From positions 1 to 58,046 of the forward strand of contig JAEUIC010000006.1 in the NCBI GenBank assembly GCA_016795285.1: a stretch of 58,046 nt of DNA. Reading direction: 5' to 3'. Shown here one piece after another: positions 28,002-37,335 of the stretch; position 1 is the stretch's first letter; every line of letters begins with the position of its first letter. Under the pieces are notes generated by a model. That model had not been told where the DNA came from and searched no databases. It worked only from the letters and a program-made list of their open reading frames with translations. Both the position numbers and the translations under genes were made by a program. This DNA is from Planctomycetota bacterium (GTDB lineage: Bacteria; Planctomycetota; B15-G4; SIAN01).

Positions 28002-30899
28002 ATGGCTCGTCGCACCCATGGCTCGTCTGCTCCGCGCCGTCAGCGCTCGCTGCGCCGCCACCTCCTGCTCCTCTCGAGCGCCGCGCTCGCCGCCGGCTGC
28101 TGGCAGAAGAGCAGCCACTCCGACTCGCCGATCGAAGCGCAGGGTGACACCGGTGTCATCGCCGGCCACCTGAACCAGCGGGCGCTCGAACTCGGCCGAG
28201 TGCCGACCGAGACGGTGCTCGACGCGGGGGAACTGCTCTTCGCCGGGATGTTCAACGAGCTCGACGGCGCGATGCGCCCCGAGACGACCGGCACCGGCGT
28301 GGCGCGCAACCGCCGCGACGGGACCCAGAAGATGAACCGCATCTCGGGCCCCGACGCCAACTCGTGCGCCGGCTGCCACAACGTGCCGCGCATCGGCGGC
28401 GGCGGCGACAACGTCGCCAACGTCTTCGTGCTCGGCCAACGCTTCGAGTTCGTCAACTTCGACGGCGGCGTCGGCGACGGCAACCAGACCCACACGCTGC
28501 AGGAGGTCGCCAACGAGCGCAACACGCTCGGCATGTTCGGCGCCGGCTTCATCGAGCTCTTGGCGCGCGAGATGACGACCGAGCTGCAGGCGATCCGCGC
28601 CGACGCGATCGCGCAGGCCGACCTCGCGGGCAGCGACGTGACGCTGCCGCTCGTCGCCAAGGGGGTCGACTTCGGCTCGATCACGGCGCACTCGGACGGC
28701 TCGCTCGACACCAGCGCGGTCGACGGGGTCGACGCGAACCTGGTGATCAAGCCGTTCCACCAGAAGGGCGTGGTGACGTCGCTGCGCGAGTTCACCAACA
28801 ACGCGATGAACCACCACCACGGCATGCAGTCGTCGGAGCGCTTCGGCGCCGGCGTCGATGCCGATGCCGACGGCATGGTCGACGAGCTGACGGCGGGCGA
28901 CATCACCGCTGCGACGCTCTGGCAGGCGACGCTGCCGGCGCCGGGCCAAGTGCTGCCCGGCCCGTCGGGCGCCGAGCTCGACGCGGTGCTCGAAGGCGAA
29001 CAGCTCTTCACCACGGTCGGCTGCGCGGACTGCCACGTGCCCGAGCTCACGCTCGAGAGCCCGCTCTTCAGCGAGCCGAACCCGTTCAACCCGACCGGCA
29101 ACCTGCAGCTCGTCGACGTGATCGATCCGGTCGTCGTCGACCTCACCGTGGTCGGCGACGGGCCGCACCTGCCGCGCGAGTCGGACGGCAGCGTGAAGGT
29201 GCGCGCCTTCACCGACCTGAAGCGCCACGACATGGGGCCCGGCCTCGCCGAGCCGCTCGTCCAGGCGGGCGTCGCGGGGAACCTCTTCCTCACCAAGAAG
29301 CTGTGGGGCATGAGCAACGAGCCGCCCTTCATGCACCACGGCCGCGCGACGACCATCGACGAGGCGATCCGCATGCATGGCGGCGAGGGCGACGCGGCGC
29401 GGACCGCCTACGAGGCGCTCGCCGCCGACGACCAGAAGAAGGTGGTCGAGTTCCTGAAGACGCTGCAGCTGCTGCCCGAGGACGCCACCTCGCCGGTGGT
29501 GGTGGGCGCGCCGTCGGGGACGATCGGCGACGAGCCGGCGCTGGCCGGCGGCCACCTCGACCAGGACGACATCGACGCCGGCCTCTACACGCCCGAGGCG
29601 CTCTTCGCGCTGGGCAAGGTCGGCTTCAACGCCTTCTTCAACACGCTCGACGGCCAGGGGCGCCCGACCACGACCGGCACCGGCGCGTCGCGCTCCTCCC
29701 ACGTCGCGCCCGAGAACTTCAACCGCATCTCGGCTCCTGACGCCAACAGCTGCGCCGGCTGCCACAACCTCCCGCGCTCGGGCGGCGGCGGCGACAACGT
29801 CGCCAACGTCTTCGTGCTCGGCCAGCGCTTCCCGTTCCTGCGCTTCGACGGCGGCCTCGACGACCTGAGCCTGACGCCGACCCTCGAGCAGGCCGCCAAC
29901 GAGCGCAACACGCTCGGCATGTGGGGCGCCGGCTTCATCGAGCTCCTCTCGCGCGAGATGTCGACCGAGCTGATCGCGCTGCGCGACGCGGCGATCGCGC
30001 AGGCGGCGAACGACGGCGTCGACGTCACGGTCGAGCTCGACACCAAGGGGGTGAACTTCGGCAGCCTCACGGCGCTCGCGGCCGGCGGCGTCGACACCAG
30101 CGGCGTGGTTGGCGTCAACAGCGACCTGATCGTGCGCCCGTTCCACCAGAAGGGGGTGGTGGTCTCGTTGCGCGAGTTCACCAACAACGCGATGAACCAC
30201 CACCACGGCATGCAGCCCTCCGAGCGCTTCGGCGACGGCGTCGACCACGACAGCGACGGCGTCCTCGACGAGCTCTCGCGCGGCGACATCACCGCGACCA
30301 CGCTCTACCAGGCGCTCCTGCCGGTGCCGGGCCGCGTGCTGCCCGCCGACGGGAAGCGCCGCCGCGCCGTGGCGCGCGGCGAGAGGCTCTTCGAGTCGCT
30401 CGGTTGCGCGACCTGCCACGTGCCGGAGCTCACGCTCGACAGCCCGCTCTTCAGCGAGCCGAACCCCTTCAACCCGGCGGGCAACCTGCAGGTGGCCGAC
30501 GTGCCGGCGCCGTACGAGGTCGACCTCACCGCGCACGGCCCCGGCCCGCGCCTGCCGGCCGAGACCGACGGCTCGGTGAAGGTCCCGGCCTACACCGACC
30601 TGAAGCGCCACGACATGGGCGCCGAGCTCGACAACGAGACGCTCGTCCAGGGCGGCGTGCCGACCTCGTGGTTCCTCACCAAGAAGCTCTGGGGCTTCGC
30701 GAGCGAGCCGCCCTACATGCACCACGGCCGTGCGCTGACGATCGCCGACGCGATCCTCATGCACGGCGGCGAGGCGCAGCCGGCGCGCGACGCCTACGCC
30801 GCGCTCTCGGCGACCGACGCCGCCTGCCTGATCGACTTCCTGAAGACGCTGCAGGTGATGCCGGAGAACGGCCCGCTCGAGAGCGTCGAGGGCGAGTGA
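28002..30899 (+). CDS. Double di-haem oxidoreductase (DUF1111/DHOR), predicted tetrahaem lipoprotein
   Basis: 965 residues from an ATG with GAGGA six bases upstream. It has a basic, hydrophobic signal and lipobox LAAGC. The mature protein is two tandem copies of the di-haem oxidoreductase (PF06537-type) unit: SCAGCH at residues 121-126 and 583-588, and CADCH (341-345) / CATCH (802-806), so each half carries two c-type haem sites about 219 residues apart. Matching blocks such as LREFTNNAMNHHHGMQ, SEPNPFNP, FTDLKRHDMG and MHHGRA recur in both halves. DHOR proteins are multihaem redox proteins of uncertain substrate, related to cytochrome c peroxidases; this one would act in the periplasm. Fusion of two units is unusual. 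Confidence 0.88.
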   Translation: MARRTHGSSAPRRQRSLRRHLLLLSSAALAAGCWQKSSHSDSPIEAQGDTGVIAGHLNQRALELGRVPTETVLDAGELLFAGMFNELDGAMRPETTGTGVARNRRDGTQKMNRISGPDANSCAGCHNVPRIGGGGDNVANVFVLGQRFEFVNFDGGVGDGNQTHTLQEVANERNTLGMFGAGFIELLAREMTTELQAIRADAIAQADLAGSDVTLPLVAKGVDFGSITAHSDGSLDTSAVDGVDANLVIKPFHQKGVVTSLREFTNNAMNHHHGMQSSERFGAGVDADADGMVDELTAGDITAATLWQATLPAPGQVLPGPSGAELDAVLEGEQLFTTVGCADCHVPELTLESPLFSEPNPFNPTGNLQLVDVIDPVVVDLTVVGDGPHLPRESDGSVKVRAFTDLKRHDMGPGLAEPLVQAGVAGNLFLTKKLWGMSNEPPFMHHGRATTIDEAIRMHGGEGDAARTAYEALAADDQKKVVEFLKTLQLLPEDATSPVVVGAPSGTIGDEPALAGGHLDQDDIDAGLYTPEALFALGKVGFNAFFNTLDGQGRPTTTGTGASRSSHVAPENFNRISAPDANSCAGCHNLPRSGGGGDNVANVFVLGQRFPFLRFDGGLDDLSLTPTLEQAANERNTLGMWGAGFIELLSREMSTELIALRDAAIAQAANDGVDVTVELDTKGVNFGSLTALAAGGVDTSGVVGVNSDLIVRPFHQKGVVVSLREFTNNAMNHHHGMQPSERFGDGVDHDSDGVLDELSRGDITATTLYQALLPVPGRVLPADGKRRRAVARGERLFESLGCATCHVPELTLDSPLFSEPNPFNPAGNLQVADVPAPYEVDLTAHGPGPRLPAETDGSVKVPAYTDLKRHDMGAELDNETLVQGGVPTSWFLTKKLWGFASEPPYMHHGRALTIADAILMHGGEAQPARDAYAALSATDAACLIDFLKTLQVMPENGPLESVEGE

Positions 30900-31036
30900 T
30901 CGCCGCGCCCTGATCGACCGATCGCCGGTGGACGGCGCCGGGTCGCGCGAGCGGCTCGGCGCCGTCGCCTTCGCCAAGCAGCGGCGTGCGGGGAACCCCT
31001 CGCGTGGACGCGGCGCGCGGAGCGGCGTACTGTTCG

Positions 31037-31059
31037 CCCCTCGTTCGAAGGACGAGGGG
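31037..31059 (+). promoter_or_regulatory. Hairpin overlapping the ribosome site of the phosphoglycerate mutase gene
   Basis: CCCCTCGT (31037-31044) and ACGAGGGG (31052-31059) form a perfect 8-bp stem with loop TCGAAGG. The right arm contains the first half of the purine-rich GAGGGGAGGGG that serves the TTG start at 31070. Such a stem could limit translation initiation; whether it responds to anything is unknown. Confidence 0.4.
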
Positions 31060-31069
31060 AGGGGCCACC

Positions 31070-32284
31070 TTGCGCGCGCTCTTGATCGTGATCCCCGGGC
31101 TCGCCGAGCGGCCGTTGCAGGCGCTCGACGGCAAGACGCCGCTCGAGGCGGCCGACCACCCGGCGCTCGATGCGCTCGCCACGCGCGGGCGGCTCGGCAC
31201 GGTCGACCTCACGGTGCCGGGCGCCTCGCCGAGCGCGGTGACCGGCTTGCCGGCGCTGCTCGGCTGGGAGGCGGCGTCGCTCGACCTGCGGCGCGGTCCG
31301 CTCGAGGCGGCCGGGCTCGGCGTCGAGCTCGCGCCCGACGACCTCGCGCTGCGCTTGAACTTCGTCTCGACCTTCGAGGGGGCGCTGGCCGACACGCGCG
31401 CCGGCCACGTCTCCGATCGCGAGGCGGAGCTGCTGCTCGAGGTGCTGCGCAGTCCCGACGTGCTGCCGAGCGGCTGGCGCCTCCACGCCGGCGCCGGCTA
31501 CCGCCACCTGCTGGTGATCCCGGGCGGCGCGCTCCACTCGCTCGAGACGGTGGCGCCGCACGTCGTGCTGGGGCAGCCGCTCGCCGCCCACCTGCCGCAC
31601 GGGCGCGACGCGATGCCGCTGCGCCAGTTCATCGAGGCGGCGTGGGCGAAGCTGCGGCCGCACGAGGTGAACCGCGTGCGCGTCGATCTCGGCGAGAACC
31701 CGGCCGACGCCGTCTGGCCGTGGGGCGAGGGGAGCGCCTGCCACCTGCCGCGCACCGCCGGGCCGTTCGGCGGCAACGTCGCCGTGGTCGCCGCCGCGCC
31801 GCTGGTGCGCGGGCTCGCGGCGCTGGCCGGCTTCGTGGCGCCGCACGTCGCCGGCACGACCGCCGACGAGCGCTCCGACCTCGCCGCCAAGGTGCCGGTC
31901 GCGATCGGGCTGGCCGCCGACCATGCGCTGACGATCGTCCACGCGGCCGCCGTCAACGAGGCGTCGCGCAGCGGCGACGCCAAGCGCAAGGTCGCGCAGA
32001 TCGAGCGGGTCGATCGCGAGCTGGTCGCGCCGCTGCTCGCGTGGGTCGCGGCGGCCCCGCACGAGCGCCGCCTGCTGGTCACCTCCGACCACACGACGGC
32101 CGTCGAGACGCGCGCCAGCGCGGGCGGGCCGGTGCCGTTCGGGCTGTGGGGCGCCGGGCTCGCCGGCGTGCGCGAGCGCCGCTTCACCGAGGCGAGCGCG
32201 CTGGCGGCCGACCTGCAGCTCGCCAGCGCCGGCGCGCTGCTCGGCTGGTTCGCCAAGCCGATCGGCCGCGGCGCCGGAGCCTGA
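31070..32284 (+). CDS. apgM: 2,3-bisphosphoglycerate-independent phosphoglycerate mutase, ApgM type
   Basis: 404 residues from a TTG preceded by GGGGAGGGG, giving MRALLIVIPGLAERPLQALDG; the frame extends further upstream but without similarity. Features of the archaeal-type iPGM and related proteins of the alkaline phosphatase superfamily are visible: the start LLIVIPGLAERP, KTPLEAADHPALDALATRG, GHVSDREAELLLEVL, NRVRVDLGENPADAVWPWG, and the C-terminal VTSDHTTAVETRASAGGPVPF. It interconverts 2- and 3-phosphoglycerate. Closely related proteins in some bacteria have been proposed as homoserine kinases, so the precise reaction is not certain. Confidence 0.72.
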   Translation: MRALLIVIPGLAERPLQALDGKTPLEAADHPALDALATRGRLGTVDLTVPGASPSAVTGLPALLGWEAASLDLRRGPLEAAGLGVELAPDDLALRLNFVSTFEGALADTRAGHVSDREAELLLEVLRSPDVLPSGWRLHAGAGYRHLLVIPGGALHSLETVAPHVVLGQPLAAHLPHGRDAMPLRQFIEAAWAKLRPHEVNRVRVDLGENPADAVWPWGEGSACHLPRTAGPFGGNVAVVAAAPLVRGLAALAGFVAPHVAGTTADERSDLAAKVPVAIGLAADHALTIVHAAAVNEASRSGDAKRKVAQIERVDRELVAPLLAWVAAAPHERRLLVTSDHTTAVETRASAGGPVPFGLWGAGLAGVRERRFTEASALAADLQLASAGALLGWFAKPIGRGAGA

Positions 32285-32285
32285 G

Positions 32286-32343
32286 ATGTGGCGGTCGCCG
32301 AAATGTGGCGGTCGCCGCTGGCGGCGGCCGCTGGCGGCGGCCG
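32286..32343. repeat. Two adjacent perfect tandem duplications upstream of valS
   Basis: ATGTGGCGGTCGCCG occurs at 32286-32300 and 32303-32317 (two-base spacer), immediately followed by CTGGCGGCGGCCG at 32318-32330 and 32331-32343. The block fills the first part of the gap between the phosphoglycerate mutase stop and valS. It looks like slippage-type duplication. Confidence 0.75.
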
Positions 32344-32437
32344 CGGGGCGCCCGCGCTCCCCTGCTACGCTGTCGCGCTTCGCGCTCCGTCGCCGCCACG
32401 CGGGCGGCGGCGCGAGCGCGTCTGCGTGAGCGCGACG

Positions 32438-35173
32438 ATGGCCTTCGAGATCGAGAACCGCTTCAACCCCGAGGAATCGGAGCCGCGCCTCTTCGCGCGC
32501 TGGGAGTCGTCGGGGGCGTTCGAGCCCGACCGCTCCGCCTCCGGCGGCCGTTTCGTGGTGATGATCCCGCCGCCGAACGTGACCGGCAGCCTGCACATGG
32601 GCCACGCGCTCAACAACACCGTGCAGGACGCGATGGTCCGCTTCCACAGGAAGAGCGGCAAGGAGACCCTCTGGGTGCCCGGTACCGACCACGCGGGCAT
32701 CGCCACGCAGGCGGTCGTCGAGAAGAAGCTCTTCAAGGAGAAGAACCAGACGCGCGAGCAGCTCGGCCGCGAGGCGTTCCTCGCCGAGGTCTGGAAGTGG
32801 AAGGAGCAGTACGGCAGCCGCATCGTCGAGCAGCTGCGCCGCATGGGCTGCAGCGCCGACTACTCGCGCCAGAAGTTCACCATGGACGAGGAGCTCTCCG
32901 CCGCCGTGCGCGAGAGCTTCGTGCGCCTCTTCGAGCAGGGGTTGATCTACCGCGGTCCGCGGCTGGTCAACTGGGACTGCGTGCTGCAGACCGCCGTCGG
33001 CGACGACGAGATCAACCACGAGACGCGCAAGGGCAAGCTCTGGCACCTGCGCTATCCGGTCGAGGGGCAGCCGGGCGAGTTCCTCGTGGTGGCGACGACC
33101 CGCCCCGAGACGATGCTCGGCGACACCGCGGTGGTGGTCCACCCTGACGAGCCGCGCTGGAAGCACCTGGTCGGCAGGCGGGTGGTCCTGCCGCTGGTCG
33201 AGCGGTCGATCCCGGTGCTGGCCGACGACACGGTCGAGCTCGGCTTCGGGACCGGCGCCGTCAAGGTGACGCCGGGCCACGACCCGAACGACTACGCGCG
33301 CGGCCAGCGCTTCAAGCTGCCGGTGATCTCGGTGCTGACCGACGCCGGCCGCATCAACGAGCACGGCGGCCGCTACCAGGGGCTCTCGCGCGAGGAGGCG
33401 AGGAAGCGGATCGTCGCCGACCTCGACGCCGCCGGGCTGCTCGAGAAGACGGTCGACCACGAGATGAGCGTGGCGCTGTCGGACCGCTCCGGCTCGGTGA
33501 TCGAGCCGCGCATCAGCGAGCAGTGGTTCGTCTCGATGGTGCCGCTCGCCAAGCCGGCCATCGACGCGGTGAAGAGCGGGAAGTTGAAGATGGTCCCGGA
33601 GCGCTGGTCGAAGGTCTACCTCGACTGGCTCGAGAACGTCCGCGACTGGTGCATCAGCCGCCAGCTCTGGTGGGGCCACCGCATCCCGGTCTGGTACGAC
33701 GCGGACGGCCTCGCGGTGGCGTCGCGCGCCGAGCTGGCCATCGGCGACCGCCACCCGAAGAGCGGCAAGCCGATCGTGCGCCAGGACCCCGACGTGCTGG
33801 ACACCTGGGCGTCGAGCTGGCTCTGGCCGCTCGCCACGCTCGGCTGGCCGGGGCGCAAGGAGGGGCCGCGCAGCGACGACCTCGCCCGCTACTACCCGAC
33901 GCAGTTCCTGTCGACCGCGCGCGAGATCATCTACCTCTGGGTCGCGCGCATGGTGATGGCGGGCTACGCCTTCGCCGACCATCTGCCGTTCGAGCAGCGC
34001 TGCCCGTTCACGACCTGCTACATCAACGCCACCGTGCTCGATGCGCAGGGGCGGCGCATGAGCAAGTCGCTCGGCAACGGCATCGACCCGATCGACATGA
34101 TCGACAAGTACGGCGCCGACGCGATGCGCGTGTCGCTGATGCTGCTGACCGTGGAAGGGCAGGACATCCGCTTCAGCGAGCAGCGCGTCGAGGAGGCGCG
34201 CAACTTCGTCAACAAGTTCTGGAACGCGACCCGCTTCGTGCTGCAGAAGGTGGCGCGCGAGGACGTGGGCGGCGTCGACCTCGCGGCGGCGACCCGCCTC
34301 GAGGATCGCTGGATCCTCGCGCGGCTGCGCGAGACGGTGGAGACGGTGACCGCCGCGCTGCCCGCCTGCCGCTTCCACGAGGCGAGCCACGCGTTGCGCC
34401 GCTTCACCTGGAACGACTTCTGCGACTGGTACGTGGAGATCGCCAAGGTCCGCCTCGACCCGGCCGCCGAGCCCGCCTCGCGCCGCATGGCGTCGACCAT
34501 CGCCGTGACGGTGATCGAGACGCTGCTCCACCTGCTGCACCCGATGGCGCCCTTCGTGACCGAGGCGCTCTGGGGCCACTTGAAGTCCGCCGGCTTCGTG
34601 CCGAGCGACGCGAAGGACCTGATCGTCGCCCCGTGGCCGCGCGCCGACGCGCTGCCGGCGCGGACCGCCGCCAACGACGAGGCGGCCGCCGCGATGGCCG
34701 GCCTCCAGGAGATCACCTCGGCGCTGCGCAAGCTCCGCGCGGAGAACAAGGTCGCCGAGCACGCGGTGGTGGCGGCCCACGTGAAGCTGCCCGACGCGCG
34801 CCTCGTGCCGCTGCTGAAGGAGGCGCAGCCGTGGTTCGAGCGGCTCGCCCGCTGCCAGCTCGCCGGCTTCGCCACCGACCTGCCCCGTCCGGCCGACTCC
34901 GATGCCGCGGTCGTGCCGGTCGCGCCGTTCGGGTCGGCCGAGCTCTACCTGCCGCTCGCCGGCCTGGTCGACAAGGCGGCGCGCGCCAAGGAGCTCGCCA
35001 AGCGGGCGGAGGAGCTCGGGAAGCAGATCGCGCAGATCGAGGCGAAGCTCGGCAACGAGGGGTTCGTCGCGCGGGCGCCCGCCGACGTCGTCGCCCGCGA
35101 GCGCGAGCGGATGGCGCAGCTGCGCGACGAGCAGGCGAAGGTGGCGAAGCAGCAGAAGGAGCTCGGCGGCTGA
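32438..35173 (+). CDS. valS: Valyl-tRNA synthetase
   Basis: 911 residues, a normal bacterial size. The class I signatures are PPPNVTGSLHMGHA (HMGH at 53-56) and RMSKS (540-544, Arg in place of the usual Lys of KMSKS). The editing domain segments GTDHAGIATQ, TTRPETMLGDTAVVVHP and the C-terminal coiled-coil arm (AKELAKRAEELGKQIAQIEAKLGNEGF) are typical of ValRS. It charges tRNA-Val with valine in the cytoplasm. I chose the ATG opening MAFEIENRF; a GTG at 32426, in frame, would add four residues. No T-box or leader peptide is apparent. Confidence 0.96.
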   Translation: MAFEIENRFNPEESEPRLFARWESSGAFEPDRSASGGRFVVMIPPPNVTGSLHMGHALNNTVQDAMVRFHRKSGKETLWVPGTDHAGIATQAVVEKKLFKEKNQTREQLGREAFLAEVWKWKEQYGSRIVEQLRRMGCSADYSRQKFTMDEELSAAVRESFVRLFEQGLIYRGPRLVNWDCVLQTAVGDDEINHETRKGKLWHLRYPVEGQPGEFLVVATTRPETMLGDTAVVVHPDEPRWKHLVGRRVVLPLVERSIPVLADDTVELGFGTGAVKVTPGHDPNDYARGQRFKLPVISVLTDAGRINEHGGRYQGLSREEARKRIVADLDAAGLLEKTVDHEMSVALSDRSGSVIEPRISEQWFVSMVPLAKPAIDAVKSGKLKMVPERWSKVYLDWLENVRDWCISRQLWWGHRIPVWYDADGLAVASRAELAIGDRHPKSGKPIVRQDPDVLDTWASSWLWPLATLGWPGRKEGPRSDDLARYYPTQFLSTAREIIYLWVARMVMAGYAFADHLPFEQRCPFTTCYINATVLDAQGRRMSKSLGNGIDPIDMIDKYGADAMRVSLMLLTVEGQDIRFSEQRVEEARNFVNKFWNATRFVLQKVAREDVGGVDLAAATRLEDRWILARLRETVETVTAALPACRFHEASHALRRFTWNDFCDWYVEIAKVRLDPAAEPASRRMASTIAVTVIETLLHLLHPMAPFVTEALWGHLKSAGFVPSDAKDLIVAPWPRADALPARTAANDEAAAAMAGLQEITSALRKLRAENKVAEHAVVAAHVKLPDARLVPLLKEAQPWFERLARCQLAGFATDLPRPADSDAAVVPVAPFGSAELYLPLAGLVDKAARAKELAKRAEELGKQIAQIEAKLGNEGFVARAPADVVARERERMAQLRDEQAKVAKQQKELGG

Positions 35174-35255
35174 CCGCCCGCCGAGCGCCGCGCCGCGGTC
35201 GCTCGACGCGCCTCTCGTCTGCTCCGCCGCTCCGCCGAGCGGCGCGAGCGGGGGG

Positions 35256-37139
35256 CTACTCCACAGGCTCGAAGCTGCCGGCTGCGAACTTCATCGCCAC
35301 CTCGAACTGCGGGAACTTCGTCCCCGTCCCCATCTTCACGGTGAAGACCAGCTTCGCCGCGTCGTGCTCCGCCACCACCATCGGCGAGCCGCCCGCGGCC
35401 GCGGTGCTCTTGCCCGAGCCCCGGGCGCCTGGCTTGTAGGAGAGGCGGACCGGGTGGTGCGCCTGATCGGGGACGAACTTCGCGTCGAGCCAGCCGACGA
35501 TCGCATCGGCCTCGTTCTTGATCAGGAAGATGGCGCGGTCCTTCGGCAGCTCGACCAGCGACACCGGCGCCGCCTTCACCGCGCCGATCGCTTCGAGCGC
35601 CTTCTTGCCGGGATCCTCCTCCTCGGCAGGCGCTTCCCCTTCCTTCTTCTCGCCTTCGGCCGGCTTGTCGCCCTCCGCGGGCGCGTCCTTCTTCTCGCCG
35701 CTCTTCGGGGCGCGCTTGTCGTTCTTCTTGTCGTCCTTCTTCTCGTCCTTCTTGTCAGCGTCCTTCTTGTCGCCGTCCTTCTTGTCGCCGTCGGCCTTCT
35801 TGCCGTTCTTCCCGGCCTTCTTGGCCTCCTCCTCGGCCTGCTTCTGCGCGTCGGAGGCGCCCTTGCCCTTGAAGTAGATGCCGTAGTTGCCGGCCGGGAG
35901 GTTCGGCTCGGCGATGGGGGAGGAGACGGTCAGGATGCCGAGCAGGACCGGTTTCTCGACCGAGTCGCGCTCGACCTTCATCATCGGAGCGAGCACCGAC
36001 GTGACGCGCGTGAAGGCGAGGTGCTTGCCGCCGCGCACCACGTTGGTGTCGGGGTCGACGTACTGCAGCACCTGGCCGGCGATGCCATCCTTGGTCAGCT
36101 CGAGCCGCCCCTTGAAGTCGGAGGCGAGCATCGTCAGCGCCTTCTGCGCCTCGCTCAGCGCGTCGAGGCCGGGCAGCGCCGACATCACGCCGCGGAAGCC
36201 GACGCCCTCGAACCGAGACGCCGGCATCTCGCCCTTGCGCCAGAAGACGTTGTTCGTGATCTGGTTGCCGAAGAAGGAGCCGCCGCGCACGGCGACCTCC
36301 TCGGCGCTGAAGCGGCCGCGCAGCTTGCGCTTCTGCTTGCCGTCCTTGATCTCGAGCGGCTGGAAGCCGGGGAACTGCAGGAAGGGCGAGCTGGTCCACT
36401 CGCAGACGTTGCCGCAGACGTCGAAGACGCCGTCGACGGTGACGTCCTCTTTCCACGAGCCGGGCGGGAAGGTCTGCGGTCCGGCCGCGCCACGCGACGA
36501 GTTGGACGAGTTGGCGCACTTGGTCGGATCCCAAGTGCCGTAGGTGCCGCCCCACGGATAGGCTTGGTCGGGCTTCAAGCCGCGCGTCGCGACGTAGGCC
36601 CACTCGATCTCGGTCGGCAGCCGCTTGCCGATCCAGCGCAGCGCGCCGCGCGCCTCGTCGGCCGAGACGGCGCGCATCGGGTTCTGCTCCTGGCCGGCCG
36701 GCAGCCCCTCGATCAACTTGCCGTTCTTGAACGCGCTCCAGTTGTACTTGATGGTGTACTCGTCGGGCTGCATCCCGTGAGCGTCGAGCCACGTCTTGAA
36801 CTGCAGGTTCGAGGTCTCGTACTTGTCGACCAGCAGGTCCTCGCACACCTCGTTGTGGTCGGGATAGCAGGCGGCCAAGTGCTCGGCCGCCTGGCTGCGC
36901 GTGTCGTTGTCGCTCTCGAGCCACTTGACGAGCAGCTTCTCGGGCACGCCCATCGTGAAGGAGCCGCCCGGGACCAGCACCATGTTGGTGGGGATCGCGC
37001 CGCTCGTCTGCCCGTTGCTGTGGCTGCGGCAGTCGGTGCGCAGGCCGACGGCGGGGGCCGTCTCGCTGCCACCGAGCGGTGGCAGCACGCAGGCGATCAC
37101 CACCATCGGGACCGGCAAGCTCGCGAGACGTAGCTGCAT
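35256..37139 (-). CDS. FGE-fold (SUMF1/GldK-like) lipoprotein with Lys/Asp-rich linker
   Basis: 627 residues from an ATG with GGAGG six bases upstream; an upstream frame to 37283 is rejected. Signal and lipobox (VVIAC) suggest a lipoprotein. The first half is a formylglycine-generating-enzyme-like domain (MVLVPGGSFTMG, GKRLPTEIEWAYVATRG, YPWGG, VCGNVCEWT, VAVRGGSF, VGFRG). The C-terminal Cys residues that bind copper/substrate in true FGE are lacking (RGGSFFGN in place of RGGSF.C), so catalytic sulfatase maturation is unlikely; gliding- or envelope-structure proteins like GldK share the fold. A Lys/Asp/Glu-rich low-complexity segment (encoded at about 35640-35850) separates this from a C-terminal beta-rich region. 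Confidence 0.78.
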   Translation of the reverse strand: MQLRLASLPVPMVVIACVLPPLGGSETAPAVGLRTDCRSHSNGQTSGAIPTNMVLVPGGSFTMGVPEKLLVKWLESDNDTRSQAAEHLAACYPDHNEVCEDLLVDKYETSNLQFKTWLDAHGMQPDEYTIKYNWSAFKNGKLIEGLPAGQEQNPMRAVSADEARGALRWIGKRLPTEIEWAYVATRGLKPDQAYPWGGTYGTWDPTKCANSSNSSRGAAGPQTFPPGSWKEDVTVDGVFDVCGNVCEWTSSPFLQFPGFQPLEIKDGKQKRKLRGRFSAEEVAVRGGSFFGNQITNNVFWRKGEMPASRFEGVGFRGVMSALPGLDALSEAQKALTMLASDFKGRLELTKDGIAGQVLQYVDPDTNVVRGGKHLAFTRVTSVLAPMMKVERDSVEKPVLLGILTVSSPIAEPNLPAGNYGIYFKGKGASDAQKQAEEEAKKAGKNGKKADGDKKDGDKKDADKKDEKKDDKKNDKRAPKSGEKKDAPAEGDKPAEGEKKEGEAPAEEEDPGKKALEAIGAVKAAPVSLVELPKDRAIFLIKNEADAIVGWLDAKFVPDQAHHPVRLSYKPGARGSGKSTAAAGGSPMVVAEHDAAKLVFTVKMGTGTKFPQFEVAMKFAAGSFEPVE

Positions 37140-37279
37140 CGAGATCCTCCGCTGGCATCGACGCATGGTCGTCACCATCGTCGAGGGGGGAAAGCGCGGA
37201 ACGTACACCTGGCTCCGGAGGGGCACAAGGCGTGCAACTCCTAGCGAACCAGCGAGCGGCTCGGCTCGGCTGGCGGAAC

Positions 37280-37318
37280 CCATCCGCTAGCCCAGCCTCC
37301 TCCTGCGGTAACGGATGG
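37280..37318 (-). terminator. Candidate hairpin after the HD-GYP gene
   Basis: CCATCCG (37280-37286) and CGGATGG (37312-37318) form a 7-bp stem with a 25-base loop, just downstream of the HD-GYP stop (minus strand). There is no T tract, so this is a weak terminator candidate. Confidence 0.25.
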
Positions 37319-37335
37319 CCCGGCCAGGCTCTTCG

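Noticed and set aside
35640..35850. Tandem repeat or CRISPR-like array
   Set aside because: The repetitive DNA codes in frame for a Lys/Asp/Glu-rich linker inside the FGE-fold lipoprotein; there are no regularly spaced unique spacers.
35256..37139. Formylglycine-generating enzyme that would activate the sulfatase-fold protein at 19192
   Set aside because: The catalytic Cys pair of FGE is missing, and the sulfatase-fold protein has Thr instead of a modifiable Cys or Ser at the motif.
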